Shown here piece by piece: positions 1 to 10,600 of a DNA stretch of 64,000 nucleotides (its first letter is position 1; the number at the start of each line of letters is the position of its first letter). The stretch covers positions 1 to 64,000 of the forward strand of contig WTGO01000096.1 in the NCBI GenBank assembly GCA_011523515.1, in the 5' to 3' direction. The DNA is from Chloroflexota bacterium (lineage in GTDB: Bacteria > Chloroflexota > Anaerolineae > Aggregatilineales > Phototrophicaceae). The notes beneath the pieces were generated by a model. It worked only from the letters and a program-made list of their open reading frames with translations, did no database searches and was not told where the DNA came from. A program made the translations under genes and the position numbers.

Positions 1-65
1 GGGGCTTAACGCGAGCGAAACTGTCACATAGATCTGTCAATAATTCCGAAAGAAAGCGAAAGAGT

Positions 66-1316
66 ATGACAGCCATTGAATACTTCAAACCGGAACGGGG
101 ACAGCGACCGGGCGCCAACGAAGATCCGCGCCTGGATTGGTGGCGCGAGGCCAAGTTCGGCATGTTTATCCACTGGGGCGTCTATGCCATTCCGGCCGGC
201 GTCTGGAGTGGCGAGCACATTCCGGGCATCGGCGAGTGGATCATGCTGCGCGCCGAAATCCCCATAGCTGAGTATGAGCAACTGGCGCCGCAGTTCAATC
301 CGGTCAAGTACGACGCCGACCAGATCGTCAAGCTCGCCAAACAAGCGGGACAGCAGTATATCGTCCTGACCTCGAAGCACCATGACGGCTTCTGTATGTA
401 TGGTACAGGCGAGACCGACTACAACATCGTCGATGGCACACCCTACGGCAAAGATATCCTCAAGGACCTGGCCGAGGCTTGCGCGCGCGAAGGCATAAAG
501 CTGGGCCTGTATTACTCGCAGACGCAAGACTGGCATCATCCGAACGGCTTCGGCAATACCTGGGACTTCAACGAAGACGAGCAAGATTTCGCCGACTACA
601 TCGACAACTACGTCAAGCCGCAGGTGCGCGAGATCCTGACCAACTACGGCCCCATCGCCATCATCTGGTTTGATACGCCGCGCATCATCGCCCGGCATCA
701 GAGCCAGGAGTTGCTGGAGTTGGCGCATCAGCTGCAGCCGGATTGCCTGGTTTGCGGCCGGCTGGGCAACCAACTCGGCGACTACGCCACCGCGCAAGAC
801 AACGCCATCCCGCCTGATTTGCAAGCCGAAATCGACTGGGAGACGCCGGCGACTATCAACGATACCTGGGGTTTCAAAACGCACGACCACAATTGGAAGT
901 CGACCACGCAGCTGATTCAAAACCTGATTGAAATCGTCAGCAAAGGCGGCAACTACCTGCTGAACATCGGGCCCGATGCCGAGGGCGCGATCCCCGAGCC
1001 CAGCGTGGAGCGCCTGCAAGCTATGGGCGCCTGGCTGGACGCGCATGGCGAGTCCATCTACGGCACCGTTCCCGGTCCGCTGCAGGGCAAGGACGGTTAC
1101 CGCACGACGCAAAAAGGCGATGCGGTATACGTGCACGTATTCGACTGGCCAGCGAGCGGTCGCTTGGTTCTGCCGGAGCTGGATGTCAAATCCGGGTCTT
1201 GGCTGGATGAAACCGTCGCGGACTCGCTGGCCGTCAACTGCGTCGGCGACAGCACGGTAATTCTGGGTCCAGCGGCAGCGCCCAACGAGCATGTCACGGT
1301 GATTAAGTTGACCTAA
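66..1316 (+). CDS. alpha-L-fucosidase, GH29 family
   Basis: Predicted retaining glycosidase that releases terminal L-fucose from glycans. The 416-residue protein opens with the GH29 pattern WWREAKFGMFIHWG, continues with the KHHDGFC strand, and carries the WFD motif with the presumed nucleophile Asp203. There is no signal peptide, so it should act on imported oligosaccharides in the cytoplasm. The ATG at 66 follows a purine-rich AAAGCGAAAGAG stretch. A short C-terminal beta domain follows the barrel. No fucose catabolic genes sit beside it; a GDP-fucose synthase lies 57 kb away and is not linked. The family call is firm; substrate linkage is unknown. Confidence 0.92.
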   Translation: MTAIEYFKPERGQRPGANEDPRLDWWREAKFGMFIHWGVYAIPAGVWSGEHIPGIGEWIMLRAEIPIAEYEQLAPQFNPVKYDADQIVKLAKQAGQQYIVLTSKHHDGFCMYGTGETDYNIVDGTPYGKDILKDLAEACAREGIKLGLYYSQTQDWHHPNGFGNTWDFNEDEQDFADYIDNYVKPQVREILTNYGPIAIIWFDTPRIIARHQSQELLELAHQLQPDCLVCGRLGNQLGDYATAQDNAIPPDLQAEIDWETPATINDTWGFKTHDHNWKSTTQLIQNLIEIVSKGGNYLLNIGPDAEGAIPEPSVERLQAMGAWLDAHGESIYGTVPGPLQGKDGYRTTQKGDAVYVHVFDWPASGRLVLPELDVKSGSWLDETVADSLAVNCVGDSTVILGPAAAPNEHVTVIKLT

Positions 1317-1490
1317 AAACGCGGGTATACGGCTCATGCGTGGCCAAGATAAGCGCATGGCGGAGGGCCGACGACCTGATAGCCCCGCTGAATACGCCTG
1401 TTCGCGCGCGGGGACTTGGTTGTCGCGGTCGCGAATTTAGAAATTCTCAATCGTGAGACAGAATATGCAAATGATGTCTAACTGGGCGCC

Positions 1491-3215
1491 ATGCTAGAAT
1501 TGGAATTTTACCACGCTGTCACGGTTAATCGCTTCCTCATGCTGGCGCTTTATCTGACTGTCGTCTGTGCCGCCGCTGGACTGCTTTATCCGCGAATTTA
1601 CAGCCACGCTAGAGTTTTGCTGACAACCTTGCTTGCCGGCCAAGTCATATTTGCCCTTCTAAATCTCGAAACGCCAGCTGCAACTTATTTCGAGAAATGG
1701 CTTTGGTTCGTGGACGGCGACAAGAATCTGTTCGCGCTCTTTTCCGCGTCGAATCTAGCACTCGCCAGCGTGACAGTCTTATCGACGGCGAGCCGAGCTA
1801 CAAACACCCCAGCCAGCCACCGATTCTACTTCATTGTAGTCGGTGTCATTTTTGTGATCTTCACCAGCGAAGAGTATCTTAGGCTATTCAGGAATTTCGC
1901 CAAACACAATTTTCCCATTAAAGGCGATGATACCTTTGCTGTGATAGGCATGATTACCGCCGCGCTGATACTTGCCAAATCGCTCAGATCGCCAAGGCGA
2001 GACTTCGTCTGGTATTTCTGTTTGCTGCTCGGCTTGGCTTTTATAGGCGCAGGCGGCCTGCTCGTGGATCAGTTGCAGCCCGTCTGTAATCCTCTGGCGG
2101 GTAGATTTCACGGTTGCTTTGGTTTCCTTACCATCGAAGAGGCTATGGAGGTTCTTGGCTCTTGGATAGTGCTGCTCGGGACCCTTGGACTGCGAGACGC
2201 CGTGCCTGAGCCACCACCCTTCCATCCGCGGAAAATCATTAGTCCAGCACTCATATTAATTGCCGTGTTGCTGGCATCTTACACACTGCAATTGCCGCAG
2301 CTCATCCGCCGCGCAGCCAACCGCTACGATCTCGAGCGCAATATCCAGCACCGCTCAGTTCATTTTGAATCAGGCTTGCGGCTCATAGGTTATCAGACCG
2401 ACCTGCGCCCTGTTTCAGTCACCCTGTTTGTCTCCAGTGACAAGACCGCGGAAAACTACATCGGCTTGAATAGTGACTTGCTTGGCTTCTCGATTCACCT
2501 GGTTGATCAGGTCACTGGACAATCAGTCGCCGCCGCAGATGCCCGCGCCATTCATTCAAATTGGATCCAGATTTACGAATCTGATCTCTCATCGACATAC
2601 CGATTGACGCTGCCTGTCATCCACCTAGGGTTGCTGGATTCCACCAATCGGGCGACGTGGATCGTTCTCACAATCTGGCGCGAACAAGAAGGCAAATTCA
2701 TACCGATACCCGTCACCGCCAGCGACTTGGCACTGCTGACCAATACACAGGTCATCTTGGGCGAAATAGTGAGGCCTGCGCATGAGCGTAGAGCTACCTC
2801 GACGCCGCTTGCCCGCCTGCCGCGTGGCCTAACCCTTGCCGACGCGAACATGCCAACACGTGCGACCGCCGGCCAACGTCTCTCTATAACCTTTACCTGG
2901 ATTAGCGAACACGGCGACCATGTGGACATGTCGCAATTCCTTCACATGCGGCATCTGCAAAGCGACGAATACTGGACTCACGATCAGCAGCCTTTGGGAG
3001 ACCGCATGCCGACCCGCCTTTGGTACGCCGGCCTTATGGACAGCGAGACTTGGAGCCTCGACTTGCCAGCAGACATCGAGCCCGGCCTGTACACCGTCTA
3101 CACCGGACTCTATCGCGCCAGCGACGGCCAGCGCATTGCCGCCGTCGACCACGCCGACCAGCGATGGCCAGCCGACCGAATCATTATTGGCACGCTTGAA
3201 GTGGACCCGCCGTAA
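1491..3215 (+). CDS. polytopic membrane protein with C-terminal extracytoplasmic beta domain
   Basis: Protein of 574 residues of unknown function. About six or seven hydrophobic segments fill residues 13-245, followed by one more near 250-268. The rest is predicted extracytoplasmic. The final 110 residues (pattern ..AGQRLSITFTWIS.., ..EPGLYTVYTGLY..) resemble in layout the C-terminal domain of the glycosyltransferase at 20097-22055, suggesting a shared beta-sandwich module. The start at ATG 1491 lacks a strong ribosome site. A small palindrome (TCTCA-ATCG-TGAGA) lies about 35 bases upstream. Base composition looks a little more AT-rich than its neighbours. Confidence 0.7.
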   Translation: MLELEFYHAVTVNRFLMLALYLTVVCAAAGLLYPRIYSHARVLLTTLLAGQVIFALLNLETPAATYFEKWLWFVDGDKNLFALFSASNLALASVTVLSTASRATNTPASHRFYFIVVGVIFVIFTSEEYLRLFRNFAKHNFPIKGDDTFAVIGMITAALILAKSLRSPRRDFVWYFCLLLGLAFIGAGGLLVDQLQPVCNPLAGRFHGCFGFLTIEEAMEVLGSWIVLLGTLGLRDAVPEPPPFHPRKIISPALILIAVLLASYTLQLPQLIRRAANRYDLERNIQHRSVHFESGLRLIGYQTDLRPVSVTLFVSSDKTAENYIGLNSDLLGFSIHLVDQVTGQSVAAADARAIHSNWIQIYESDLSSTYRLTLPVIHLGLLDSTNRATWIVLTIWREQEGKFIPIPVTASDLALLTNTQVILGEIVRPAHERRATSTPLARLPRGLTLADANMPTRATAGQRLSITFTWISEHGDHVDMSQFLHMRHLQSDEYWTHDQQPLGDRMPTRLWYAGLMDSETWSLDLPADIEPGLYTVYTGLYRASDGQRIAAVDHADQRWPADRIIIGTLEVDPP

Positions 3216-3456
3216 TTCACAATAGCTGCAGCCGGATCTTAGTGCCGACTTGCAGACGCCGAGGGGCGGAAATCCAACATCCTTCGCTACACTAGTCGCA
3301 GGAGAACGCCGCGAAAGGGCAAGAGTTGATTTTTGAAGTCAGCGCAGGTTTATCTCTACACATTTGTATCTGCGACTGGATTGGCTGGCTTTGGTCTGCA
3401 ATTGATGATGGGCGCAAGCCAAAAGCGGAAAAGCCTTGACAAGCCGACCGTACAGT

Positions 3457-6141
3457 TCAAGTCGATTTGGCTTCCTTCAATCTGGTCAACACTTTGTCCG
3501 GCGTAAAGGGAATGTCGCGCAGGCGCAGGCCGACTGCATCGTATACCGCATTGGCGATGGCGGCCGGCGTCGGATTCTGCGCCGCCTCCCCCGCGCCCAG
3601 GAACGGGAGTCCCGGACGGTTGACAATCACCGTCTCGATCCTCGGCGCAGCGGGAAAAGGCAAGATCGGGTAGGTCTCCCAATCGACGCTGGTGATGCCG
3701 CGCCGGTCGAATTGAACGGCTTCGTAGAGCGTCCAGCTGGCCGCCTGCGCGAATCCGCCTTCCAGCTGATTGCCGAGTCCATCGGGATTGACCACCTGTC
3801 CGGCGTCCGCCGCGATGACGACCTGCTGCAAGCCAATATCGCCGCTTGCCCGGTCGACGCGTAGCTTGACGACAATGGCGCAATAACACTGCAGATTCTT
3901 ATACTGCGCCAGGGCCAGGCCCCAGCCTTCGCCATCGGCCTTGATCCGCTTGCGATTCGGCCAATCCGCTTGTTCGGCGGCAGCCAGCAAAACTGCGCGA
4001 GCGCGTTCGTCGCGCAGGTGGCGCCGGCGGAAATCCAGCGGATCAGCGGCGGCGGCCAGCGCCAATTCATCCATGAAGGACTCGATGGCAAAGATGTTGG
4101 CATAGGCGCCTAGGCTGCGAAGAGCGGATACGCGCAGCGGACTATCGGCGACAGCGTGACGCGCGACCCGTTTGCGCGGCAGCGCGTAGATGGGATCGGC
4201 ATTGCGATGCGCGCCCGAGTGATATCCGCCCATGGGACGCGGCTGCTGCTTGGCGAAGGGCGCGGCCAAATGCCAGGACGCCAACAAACCTGATGTATCC
4301 AGACCGACCGCCGGCCGCGTCGAATGCGCGTAGCTCCAGACATCGTGATTCCAATCGATGATCTCTCCCCGCGCGGACAAGCTGGCCTGCAGCTGCAGCA
4401 GCATCGCCGAGCCGTAGGGTTCCCAGGCGTGCTCATCCCAGCGCGTCCACTTCAGGGAAATGGGCCGGCCCGGCAGTGCGCGCGCTACCAGGGCCGCGTC
4501 CAGCGCGACATCATCGGCCCCGTTGTGCCCGTAGCAGCCGGCGCCCTCGCTGTGAATCACGCGAATCTGCGCCGAGTCCAGTTCGAGAACCTGCGCCAGC
4601 GCGCCCCGCAATATGAAGGCCGCCTGTGTATGCGACCACACGGTGAGCTGCTCGTCCCGCCAGAGCGCCAGCGCCGCCGATGGCCCCAGCGCAGCGTGCA
4701 TCTGGAAGGGGCGCGTATATGTCGCGGACAGGGTTCGTTCACAATCTTCCGGCGTCTGAATGGCAGGTATTGGGTCGTCGACTATTTCGCCGGCTTTCAC
4801 CAGCCGCGACTGCTGCGGCTTGCTCAGCAGGTCCGCGTAAGTCTGCTCCGCCGGCGGCAAATCCGCCTCGTATTTCCAGGCAGCGCATTCTCGCGCTTTT
4901 TCCGCCGCCCGCAGCGCTTGCTCCTCGCGCTCGGCGACGACTGCGATGAATTGACCGTCCTGCACCACTTCAACCACGCCCGGCATCCGCCGGACAGCAT
5001 CGCGATCGCAGTCGACCAGGCGGGCGTGGTACGCGGGCGGCCTTACCACGCGGGCGTGCAACACTCCGGACGGCGCCAAATCGTGCACGTAGCTGTCGCC
5101 ACCGCTGACCTTGCTCTCGAGATCCAGGCGCTGCGCCGAGCTGCCGACCAGCTTGTACGAGTCGGGAGACTTCAGCGGTACATCGGCCCGCACCGACCGC
5201 CCACCGAAAGAGCGTTTGCCAGCGAGCAATTCCCAGTAATCGGTTTTTCGTCCACTGAGATCATCGGCGATCACGCCGTCGACCACGCGCAGTTGCGCCG
5301 CCGGCGTCAGCGAGTCCAGCTGCTCATAGGCCAGCGAGAGCAAGTGTTCCCGCGCTGCAGCTGCTGCTGAGCGAATGGCGACCCCGCTGGTCTCCAGGGA
5401 GCGGCTGCCGGTCGTGCCGCCTTCATCCGGCGTCAGCTGAGTATCCGCCATGACTACCCGAATACGCTCGAAAGCGAGATCCAGCTCTTCCGCAGCGATT
5501 TGCGCCAGCGCGGTGGCGATGCCCTGGCCCAATTCCGCCTTGCCGCTGAAGACGCTGACACTGCGGTCGTCATTGAACGCGATCCAGTCATCAATCAGCG
5601 GAAACGCCTCCAGCGATGGGCTGCGATCCGGTTCCGCGTCGTCAGCTTCCAGCGGATCGCCTTCAATCATGCGCAGGTTCGGCGCTTCCAAGCGGCCGAT
5701 GCGCAGCTTGATGGCGCGCCTTACGCGGTCGTAGACGCCGCAGCGACACAGATTACTCGACAGCGCCGCGCGAATCTCATCATCCGACGGATAACGTACG
5801 CGGTTCAGCAAGCCTTGCGCCGCGATAATCATGCCCGCCGCGCAATAGCCGCATTGGGCCGACTGCTCCTCCAAAAATGTCTCTTGCAGCGGATGCAATT
5901 CATCGCCCTCAGCCAGCCCTTCGACCGTGGTGATTTCCAGCCCGGCGACATGCCCGACCGGCAATTGACAGCTGGGCACATCCACGCCTTCGACCAGCAC
6001 TTTGCAAGCGCCGCAGAGCTCGGTTCCGCAGCCATATTTGGCGCTCTTCAAGCCCAGGTCGTTGCGCAGCGCATACAGCAGCGGCGTTTCCGGGCTGAGG
6101 GCAAGCCGGCGCGTCTCTCCGTTGACCATCAGTTCAACCAC
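3457..6141 (-). CDS. fused 2Fe-2S / molybdopterin hydroxylase (xanthine dehydrogenase family, isoquinoline 1-oxidoreductase type)
   Basis: Single 894-residue chain combining the small iron-sulfur subunit and the large molybdenum subunit of the xanthine oxidase family. Residues 1-150 hold both 2Fe-2S sites: CGTELCGAC with a later Cys, then CGYC and CRC. The molybdopterin part begins near residue 180 (GKAELGQGIATALAQIAAEEL) and ends with GAGEAAQNP, whose Glu matches the catalytic Glu of the family. No FAD-binding subunit is fused or adjacent, so electrons probably go to a cytochrome or another acceptor, as known for the isoquinoline and nicotinate enzymes. I chose the GTG at 6141 because GGGGGAG sits just upstream; longer frames run into the tRNA terminator. 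Substrate cannot be read from sequence. Confidence 0.88.
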   Translation of the reverse strand: MVELMVNGETRRLALSPETPLLYALRNDLGLKSAKYGCGTELCGACKVLVEGVDVPSCQLPVGHVAGLEITTVEGLAEGDELHPLQETFLEEQSAQCGYCAAGMIIAAQGLLNRVRYPSDDEIRAALSSNLCRCGVYDRVRRAIKLRIGRLEAPNLRMIEGDPLEADDAEPDRSPSLEAFPLIDDWIAFNDDRSVSVFSGKAELGQGIATALAQIAAEELDLAFERIRVVMADTQLTPDEGGTTGSRSLETSGVAIRSAAAAAREHLLSLAYEQLDSLTPAAQLRVVDGVIADDLSGRKTDYWELLAGKRSFGGRSVRADVPLKSPDSYKLVGSSAQRLDLESKVSGGDSYVHDLAPSGVLHARVVRPPAYHARLVDCDRDAVRRMPGVVEVVQDGQFIAVVAEREEQALRAAEKARECAAWKYEADLPPAEQTYADLLSKPQQSRLVKAGEIVDDPIPAIQTPEDCERTLSATYTRPFQMHAALGPSAALALWRDEQLTVWSHTQAAFILRGALAQVLELDSAQIRVIHSEGAGCYGHNGADDVALDAALVARALPGRPISLKWTRWDEHAWEPYGSAMLLQLQASLSARGEIIDWNHDVWSYAHSTRPAVGLDTSGLLASWHLAAPFAKQQPRPMGGYHSGAHRNADPIYALPRKRVARHAVADSPLRVSALRSLGAYANIFAIESFMDELALAAAADPLDFRRRHLRDERARAVLLAAAEQADWPNRKRIKADGEGWGLALAQYKNLQCYCAIVVKLRVDRASGDIGLQQVVIAADAGQVVNPDGLGNQLEGGFAQAASWTLYEAVQFDRRGITSVDWETYPILPFPAAPRIETVIVNRPGLPFLGAGEAAQNPTPAAIANAVYDAVGLRLRDIPFTPDKVLTRLKEAKST

Positions 6142-6186
6142 TGGGCTCCCCCTTCTGCTGCTGCTAAAGACCGCAATCGGCGGAAG

Positions 6187-6208
6187 AAAAAAGCCCGCTG
6201 AGCGGGCT
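6187..6208 (-). terminator. rho-independent terminator of tRNA-Ser
   Basis: On the minus strand AGCCCGC-TCA-GCGGGCT forms a 7-bp GC-rich hairpin followed directly by a run of six T. It lies 9 bases after the tRNA 3' end and 46 bases before the hydroxylase start codon. Confidence 0.9.
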
Positions 6209-6216
6209 CCCAAGAG

Positions 6217-6300
6217 CGGAGAAGGTGGGATTCGAACCCACGTACGGTTTCCCGTATCCGCTTTCCAAGCGGACGCACTAGGCCTCTATGCGACTTCTCC
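6217..6300 (-). tRNA. tRNA-Ser (anticodon GGA)
   Basis: Minus-strand cloverleaf with acceptor GGAGAAG/CTTCTCC, anticodon stem TCCGC/GCGGA around loop TTGGAAA (anticodon GGA), a long variable arm (ACGGGAAACCGT) as expected for class II tRNA-Ser, and T arm GTGGGTTCGAATCCCAC. The discriminator base is G, the serine identity base. CCA is not encoded. It decodes UCC/UCU. Confidence 0.96.
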
Positions 6301-6412
6301 ATTTTGTATTCACTGCCATTCTACTATAGCAAGAGTGGGCGAGATTTCCAAGCAGCAAAGCCCCTCGGCCAGCCTGCTGCTCAACGCCGGTCGTCCGTGA
6401 CAGGCCGCTAAT

Positions 6413-7546
6413 CTAGCGGCCGAAAATCGGCGTTGGTGTCACCATGGCCGGGATGACGTAACCCGATGGGTGCCGTCCGGGCTCCAGCTGACTGGTTGGG
6501 CGGTTGACATTTTCCATGAAGCACAAGATGCCATCCACAATGGCCCGCGCCAGCAAATCGGGATCTTCGGTGAGCACGGCTTGATCCGCCAGCATATAGC
6601 CCAGCTCCAAAATCATGCCCGGCGTCAGCGGATGGATTTTGCGCCAGGTGTGGTTGTCCGTCATATCGGCGGTCAAGTTATAACTGCGCTCCAAGGGCAC
6701 ATACGCGCCATAATTCTCGGCGATGCATTCGCGCAAAAATGCGTCCGCGCCGAATTCCGGGCGCGCTTCGGAAATAGCGACAATATAACCCGATACATAT
6801 TCGCCGAAGTCGTAGCAGGTGTTGGCGTGGATCGACACCAGCGCGTCGGCTCGATAATCGTTGAGGCGCGGATCGAATTCGTCCAGCATCTCCACGCCGT
6901 AGTTCATGCCTTCCAGGCTGGCGACAACGCGTGTGGCCACCGCGAAATTTATGTCGGCTTCTTCCAAAATCGAGTTGCCGTATTCGTCCTGGCAAATCGC
7001 GCCGGGGTCTCGGGCGCCGGAATCCGATTTCCCGCGATGGCCGGAGATAATGCCGATGCGCCGCAGCCAATGCGGCGTCCGGACCGGCGTCGGATTTCCC
7101 GCGGCGACGCCGGCGATGATCTCCTCGCTTTCGAGTTGCAGGCCCCGAACGACCGCCGGATTGACGTATTCCGGATTTACGAAAAACATCAGCAAGGTGG
7201 CGACGAGCGCCGTGCTGACCACCACTACGAAAATCGTACCCAAGAAGCCGCTCGCCATGCTCGACGGCTGCGGACGGCGCAGAATCCAGCGACGCGGGCG
7301 GATACGCTTGACCTCGGGCGCCACCGCATCGGGCTCGAGACTAACTTCGGTGACGCCGGCCGACGCGGAATGGTCTGCGGCCGCGGCGGATCCAGGCGGG
7401 GACTTGCCGGCATCATCCGGGCCTGATTTCGACTTTGAAGACACGGCTTTGGCCGCCGCCTGCCGCATCAATTCGACGAATATCGCCGATGCTGAATGCT
7501 CGGACTCGTCTTTATTCGGTTGCTCGTTGACCTTGTCCGCGGACAT
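6413..7546 (-). CDS. N-acetylmuramoyl-L-alanine amidase (Amidase_3), membrane anchored
   Basis: Predicted zinc amidase that cuts the bond between MurNAc and the stem peptide. The 377-residue protein has a charged, Ala/Ser-rich N-terminal tail of about 95 residues, one transmembrane helix (about 97-120, FLGTIFVVVVSTALVATLLMFF) and a C-terminal Amidase_3 domain. The zinc ligands and catalytic Glu are visible as SGHRG, LEEADIN, SIHAN and ILELGYM. Topology suggests an inside tail and an outside catalytic domain. It lies downstream of the kinase gene on the same strand, 63 bases after its stop, with its own possible -10 (TATAAT) in between. Confidence 0.88.
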   Translation of the reverse strand: MSADKVNEQPNKDESEHSASAIFVELMRQAAAKAVSSKSKSGPDDAGKSPPGSAAAADHSASAGVTEVSLEPDAVAPEVKRIRPRRWILRRPQPSSMASGFLGTIFVVVVSTALVATLLMFFVNPEYVNPAVVRGLQLESEEIIAGVAAGNPTPVRTPHWLRRIGIISGHRGKSDSGARDPGAICQDEYGNSILEEADINFAVATRVVASLEGMNYGVEMLDEFDPRLNDYRADALVSIHANTCYDFGEYVSGYIVAISEARPEFGADAFLRECIAENYGAYVPLERSYNLTADMTDNHTWRKIHPLTPGMILELGYMLADQAVLTEDPDLLARAIVDGILCFMENVNRPTSQLEPGRHPSGYVIPAMVTPTPIFGR

Positions 7547-7590
7547 GGTGGCGGCTCTCTGATTTAGACGCGACAGAATAGCGCACCACC

Positions 7591-7596
7591 ATTATA
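7591..7596 (-). promoter_or_regulatory. possible -10 element for the amidase gene
   Basis: Perfect TATAAT on the minus strand, 45 bases upstream of the amidase ATG and just past the kinase stop. No good -35 is seen at 16-18 bases, so the site is tentative. Confidence 0.4.
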
Positions 7597-7609
7597 GGAG
7601 GATTCGATT

Positions 7610-10600
7610 TTATGGGTCGCATTCCAGCCGATAAGATTGCCGCTCGGCGCAGGATAGCGCGCGAATGTAGCGATTGTTGCTCGCCCAGCCGATCAGATCG
7701 TCGGCCGTCCGCTGGATGCGCCAGCGCCGCACCACATTGTCTTGTCCGGCGGACACCGCGAAAGTTTCATCCGGACTGAAGCCCACTTCCTGGATCCAGT
7801 CGGTATGGTTCTCAAAGCGGTTGAGCTCCTCGTTGGAAGCGATATCCCACATGCGCACGGTGGTATCGGACGAGGTGGTCAGCAGCGTGCCGCTGTCGGC
7901 CGTGATGGCGATGCCGAAGGTGTTGCCGGCATGGCCCACAAATTGCTGCACTTCTTCGCCGGTTTCGGTATTCCACATGCGCACCGTATCATCCCAGGAT
8001 GTACTGATGATGAATTCCATATTGGGCGCAAGCTTGGCGTAATTGACGATATGCGAATGGCCTTCAAAGGTCCGCAGCAGCGCGCCGCTCTCGACATCCC
8101 AGAGGCGCACCGTGTAATCATCGCCGCCCCAATCGCCGCTGGCGCTGACCATCCGCGTTCCGTCCGCGCTGACATGCACGCCGTTCACCGAGTCGGTATG
8201 TCCGCTGTACTCGCGCAAGACTGCGCCGCTCTCCAGGTCCCATAGCCGGATCAGCGTATCGGTAGAACCAGACAGGAACTGCCCGCCACTCGGCATCAGC
8301 TCAACCATATAAACGCGCTCGTCCGGCACTTCGTAGCGCTGGATCTCGACGCCCTCGTTCAGATCCCAGCGCCGGATCGTACCGTCCCAGGCCGAAGACA
8401 AGAGCTGCTGCGAATCCGCTGTAAACTTGACCGAATCCACGGTATTCTCATGCCCTTCCAGGACGAGCAGCTGCTCACCAGTCTCGGCATCCCAAACGCG
8501 TACGGTGGCGTCCAGATCCTCAATTGAGGCCGGGAAGCGCAGCGGACCGGATCCCGATGCGATCAGGCGACCGTCCGGGCTGATATCCGTCGCCCAGCTC
8601 CAGTCCGTGTGGCCGGTATAGGCGTGTGACTGCGCGCGATTCTGCAAGTCCCAGAGTATGGCGGCGCTATTGACGGGACTGTCGCTGCCGTCGGGGAAGT
8701 GGTGCTCGCCGCCAAGCGCGACCATCATATAATCGCCCGCCGGCGTATACTCGATGTCCTGGATCGCCAGGCCAAAATCGACGTAGCTGGCGATAGGCGC
8801 CGCCAGATCGATATTCCAGATCTTTATCGACGCGTCAGTCGCTGCGGTGGCCAGCGAACGGCCATCGGGCGCGAACTCGATATTAGGAATGTTCTCGCGA
8901 TGGGCGTAGAGGCGCTGCACCTGTTCGCCGGTTACCGCGTCGAAGATGCGCACGTTGCCGCCCAGCGCCGAGCTCCAGGTCGAGGCGGCCACGGTCTGCC
9001 CATCGGGACTAAATTCGACATCGCGATAATAGCCTGGCCCTTCCGGCGGAATCGTCAAGAGATGCTCACCGCTGGCGACATCCCAAATCTGCACGGTATT
9101 GTTTTCATCCGTGCGGTCGCTGGTGGGGATGCCGATGGCCGAAGACGCGCTGGCGAGACGCGCGCCGTCCGGGCTGAAGCTCAGCTTGATGACGTAGTCG
9201 ATGTGAGCCTGCAGCGTATGCAGCGCTTCGCCGCTGGCGGCATCCCACAGACGCGCGGTCGTATCAGCGCTTGAGGAGGCTAGAGTCGCCCCATCGGCGC
9301 TGTACTCGACATCGCTGACGACTGATTCGTGACCGCGCAGCCGGTGAATCTCGGCGCCGCTTTCAATATTCCAGACGCCCACGGTGGCGTCAGCCAAGGC
9401 GGCGGCAATCTGCGCGCCATCCGGGCTGAAGGCAACGGCGCTGATAGGGCTGCCAGCAGCAATTGAGCCGAGCGACTCTCCGCTGCTCGTGTTAACCAGA
9501 TAAATCACGCCCTCGGTTCCGGCGTAGGCGCTAAGGGCGCCGTCGGCGGAGATGTCTACGCCCAGGATCGAACGCGGCGATTCAGTGAAATGATAGCGCG
9601 GACCGGGTGAAAAGGCAGATCGGCCTAAAATGCGCAAGACTTCCGCTTCCGGCGGATCGAATACGTGGCGCGCCGCAATCGCCACCGGCAGCGCCAGCGC
9701 CGGATCATTTTCGCTAAGCGCCGTCCGCGCGTTGGCCGCCAGCGACAAGCTCAGGTTCTTGCGCTCGTTTATCTCTGCTACGTGCATGGCGTCTACCGCG
9801 ATCACCCGCTGCTCGTCAGCGCGCTCGCGTTCCGTCTCGGCAACCATGCGCTGCTCGTCGGCGATGACGCGCTGTTCTTCGGCCTGGTTGCGCTGATCGA
9901 AGGCGAACAAACTCAAGATGACGGCAATCACGGCGGCGGCGGCGAAGATGCCGGCGGCGATGCGCATATTTCGCGCCTTCTGGCGCTCCAGCTCACGCTC
10001 GCGCTCTTGCCGCGCCCGCTCCATGGCTTCGCGCTCATCACGCGCGGCCAGGCTGGCGGTCATGAAATCGATTTCCAGTTCATTGAGCCGCAGCGTAGAA
10101 GTTTCCATCCATTCTTCAAAGGTTAGCAGCCGGTTGCCCTGCATGAGATAACTTGGATCCGCCTTGGACGCTTCCCAATCAGTCGCCGCATGCAGCAATT
10201 CACGCTCCATGCGCACATCCTGGCGGCTCTCGGTCAGCCATTCGCGCAGCCGTTCCCACTGGCGGATCAAGGCTTCATGCGCCACCTCGACAGTCGAGCT
10301 GCGCGTGGCCTCGTCGCGGTCAAACGTCAGCAGTCGATAACGACCGAAGCGGTCGATCACATCTTCGACAACTTCCCGATTGCCCAAGGTCAGCAACTCT
10401 GATTGCAAGATGCGCCGGCGCGTATCTTCCTGCCCTTCACCCAGCGTGACCAGCCGCAGGAACATCTGCCGCGCCATATTTTGTCCGGGTTCATTGAAGC
10501 GACGGTACACCTCTTCGGCGCGTTTCGCCAGGGCGCCCAAGGTCCCGCCAATATCTTGGTAGGCGGCTTTGGTCAGCAAGGCGCCTTCGCGCCGCTCGAA

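Noticed and set aside
24..1358. Minus-strand open frame over the fucosidase gene
   Set aside because: No recognisable domain; the GH29 motifs are on the plus strand.
4324..5370. Long open frame antisense to the hydroxylase gene
   Set aside because: It has no family pattern and runs exactly over a well-conserved gene on the other strand; a by-product of high G+C.
6217..6300. tRNA-Ser as an integration site
   Set aside because: No integrase gene and no repeated copy of the tRNA 3' end was seen nearby.
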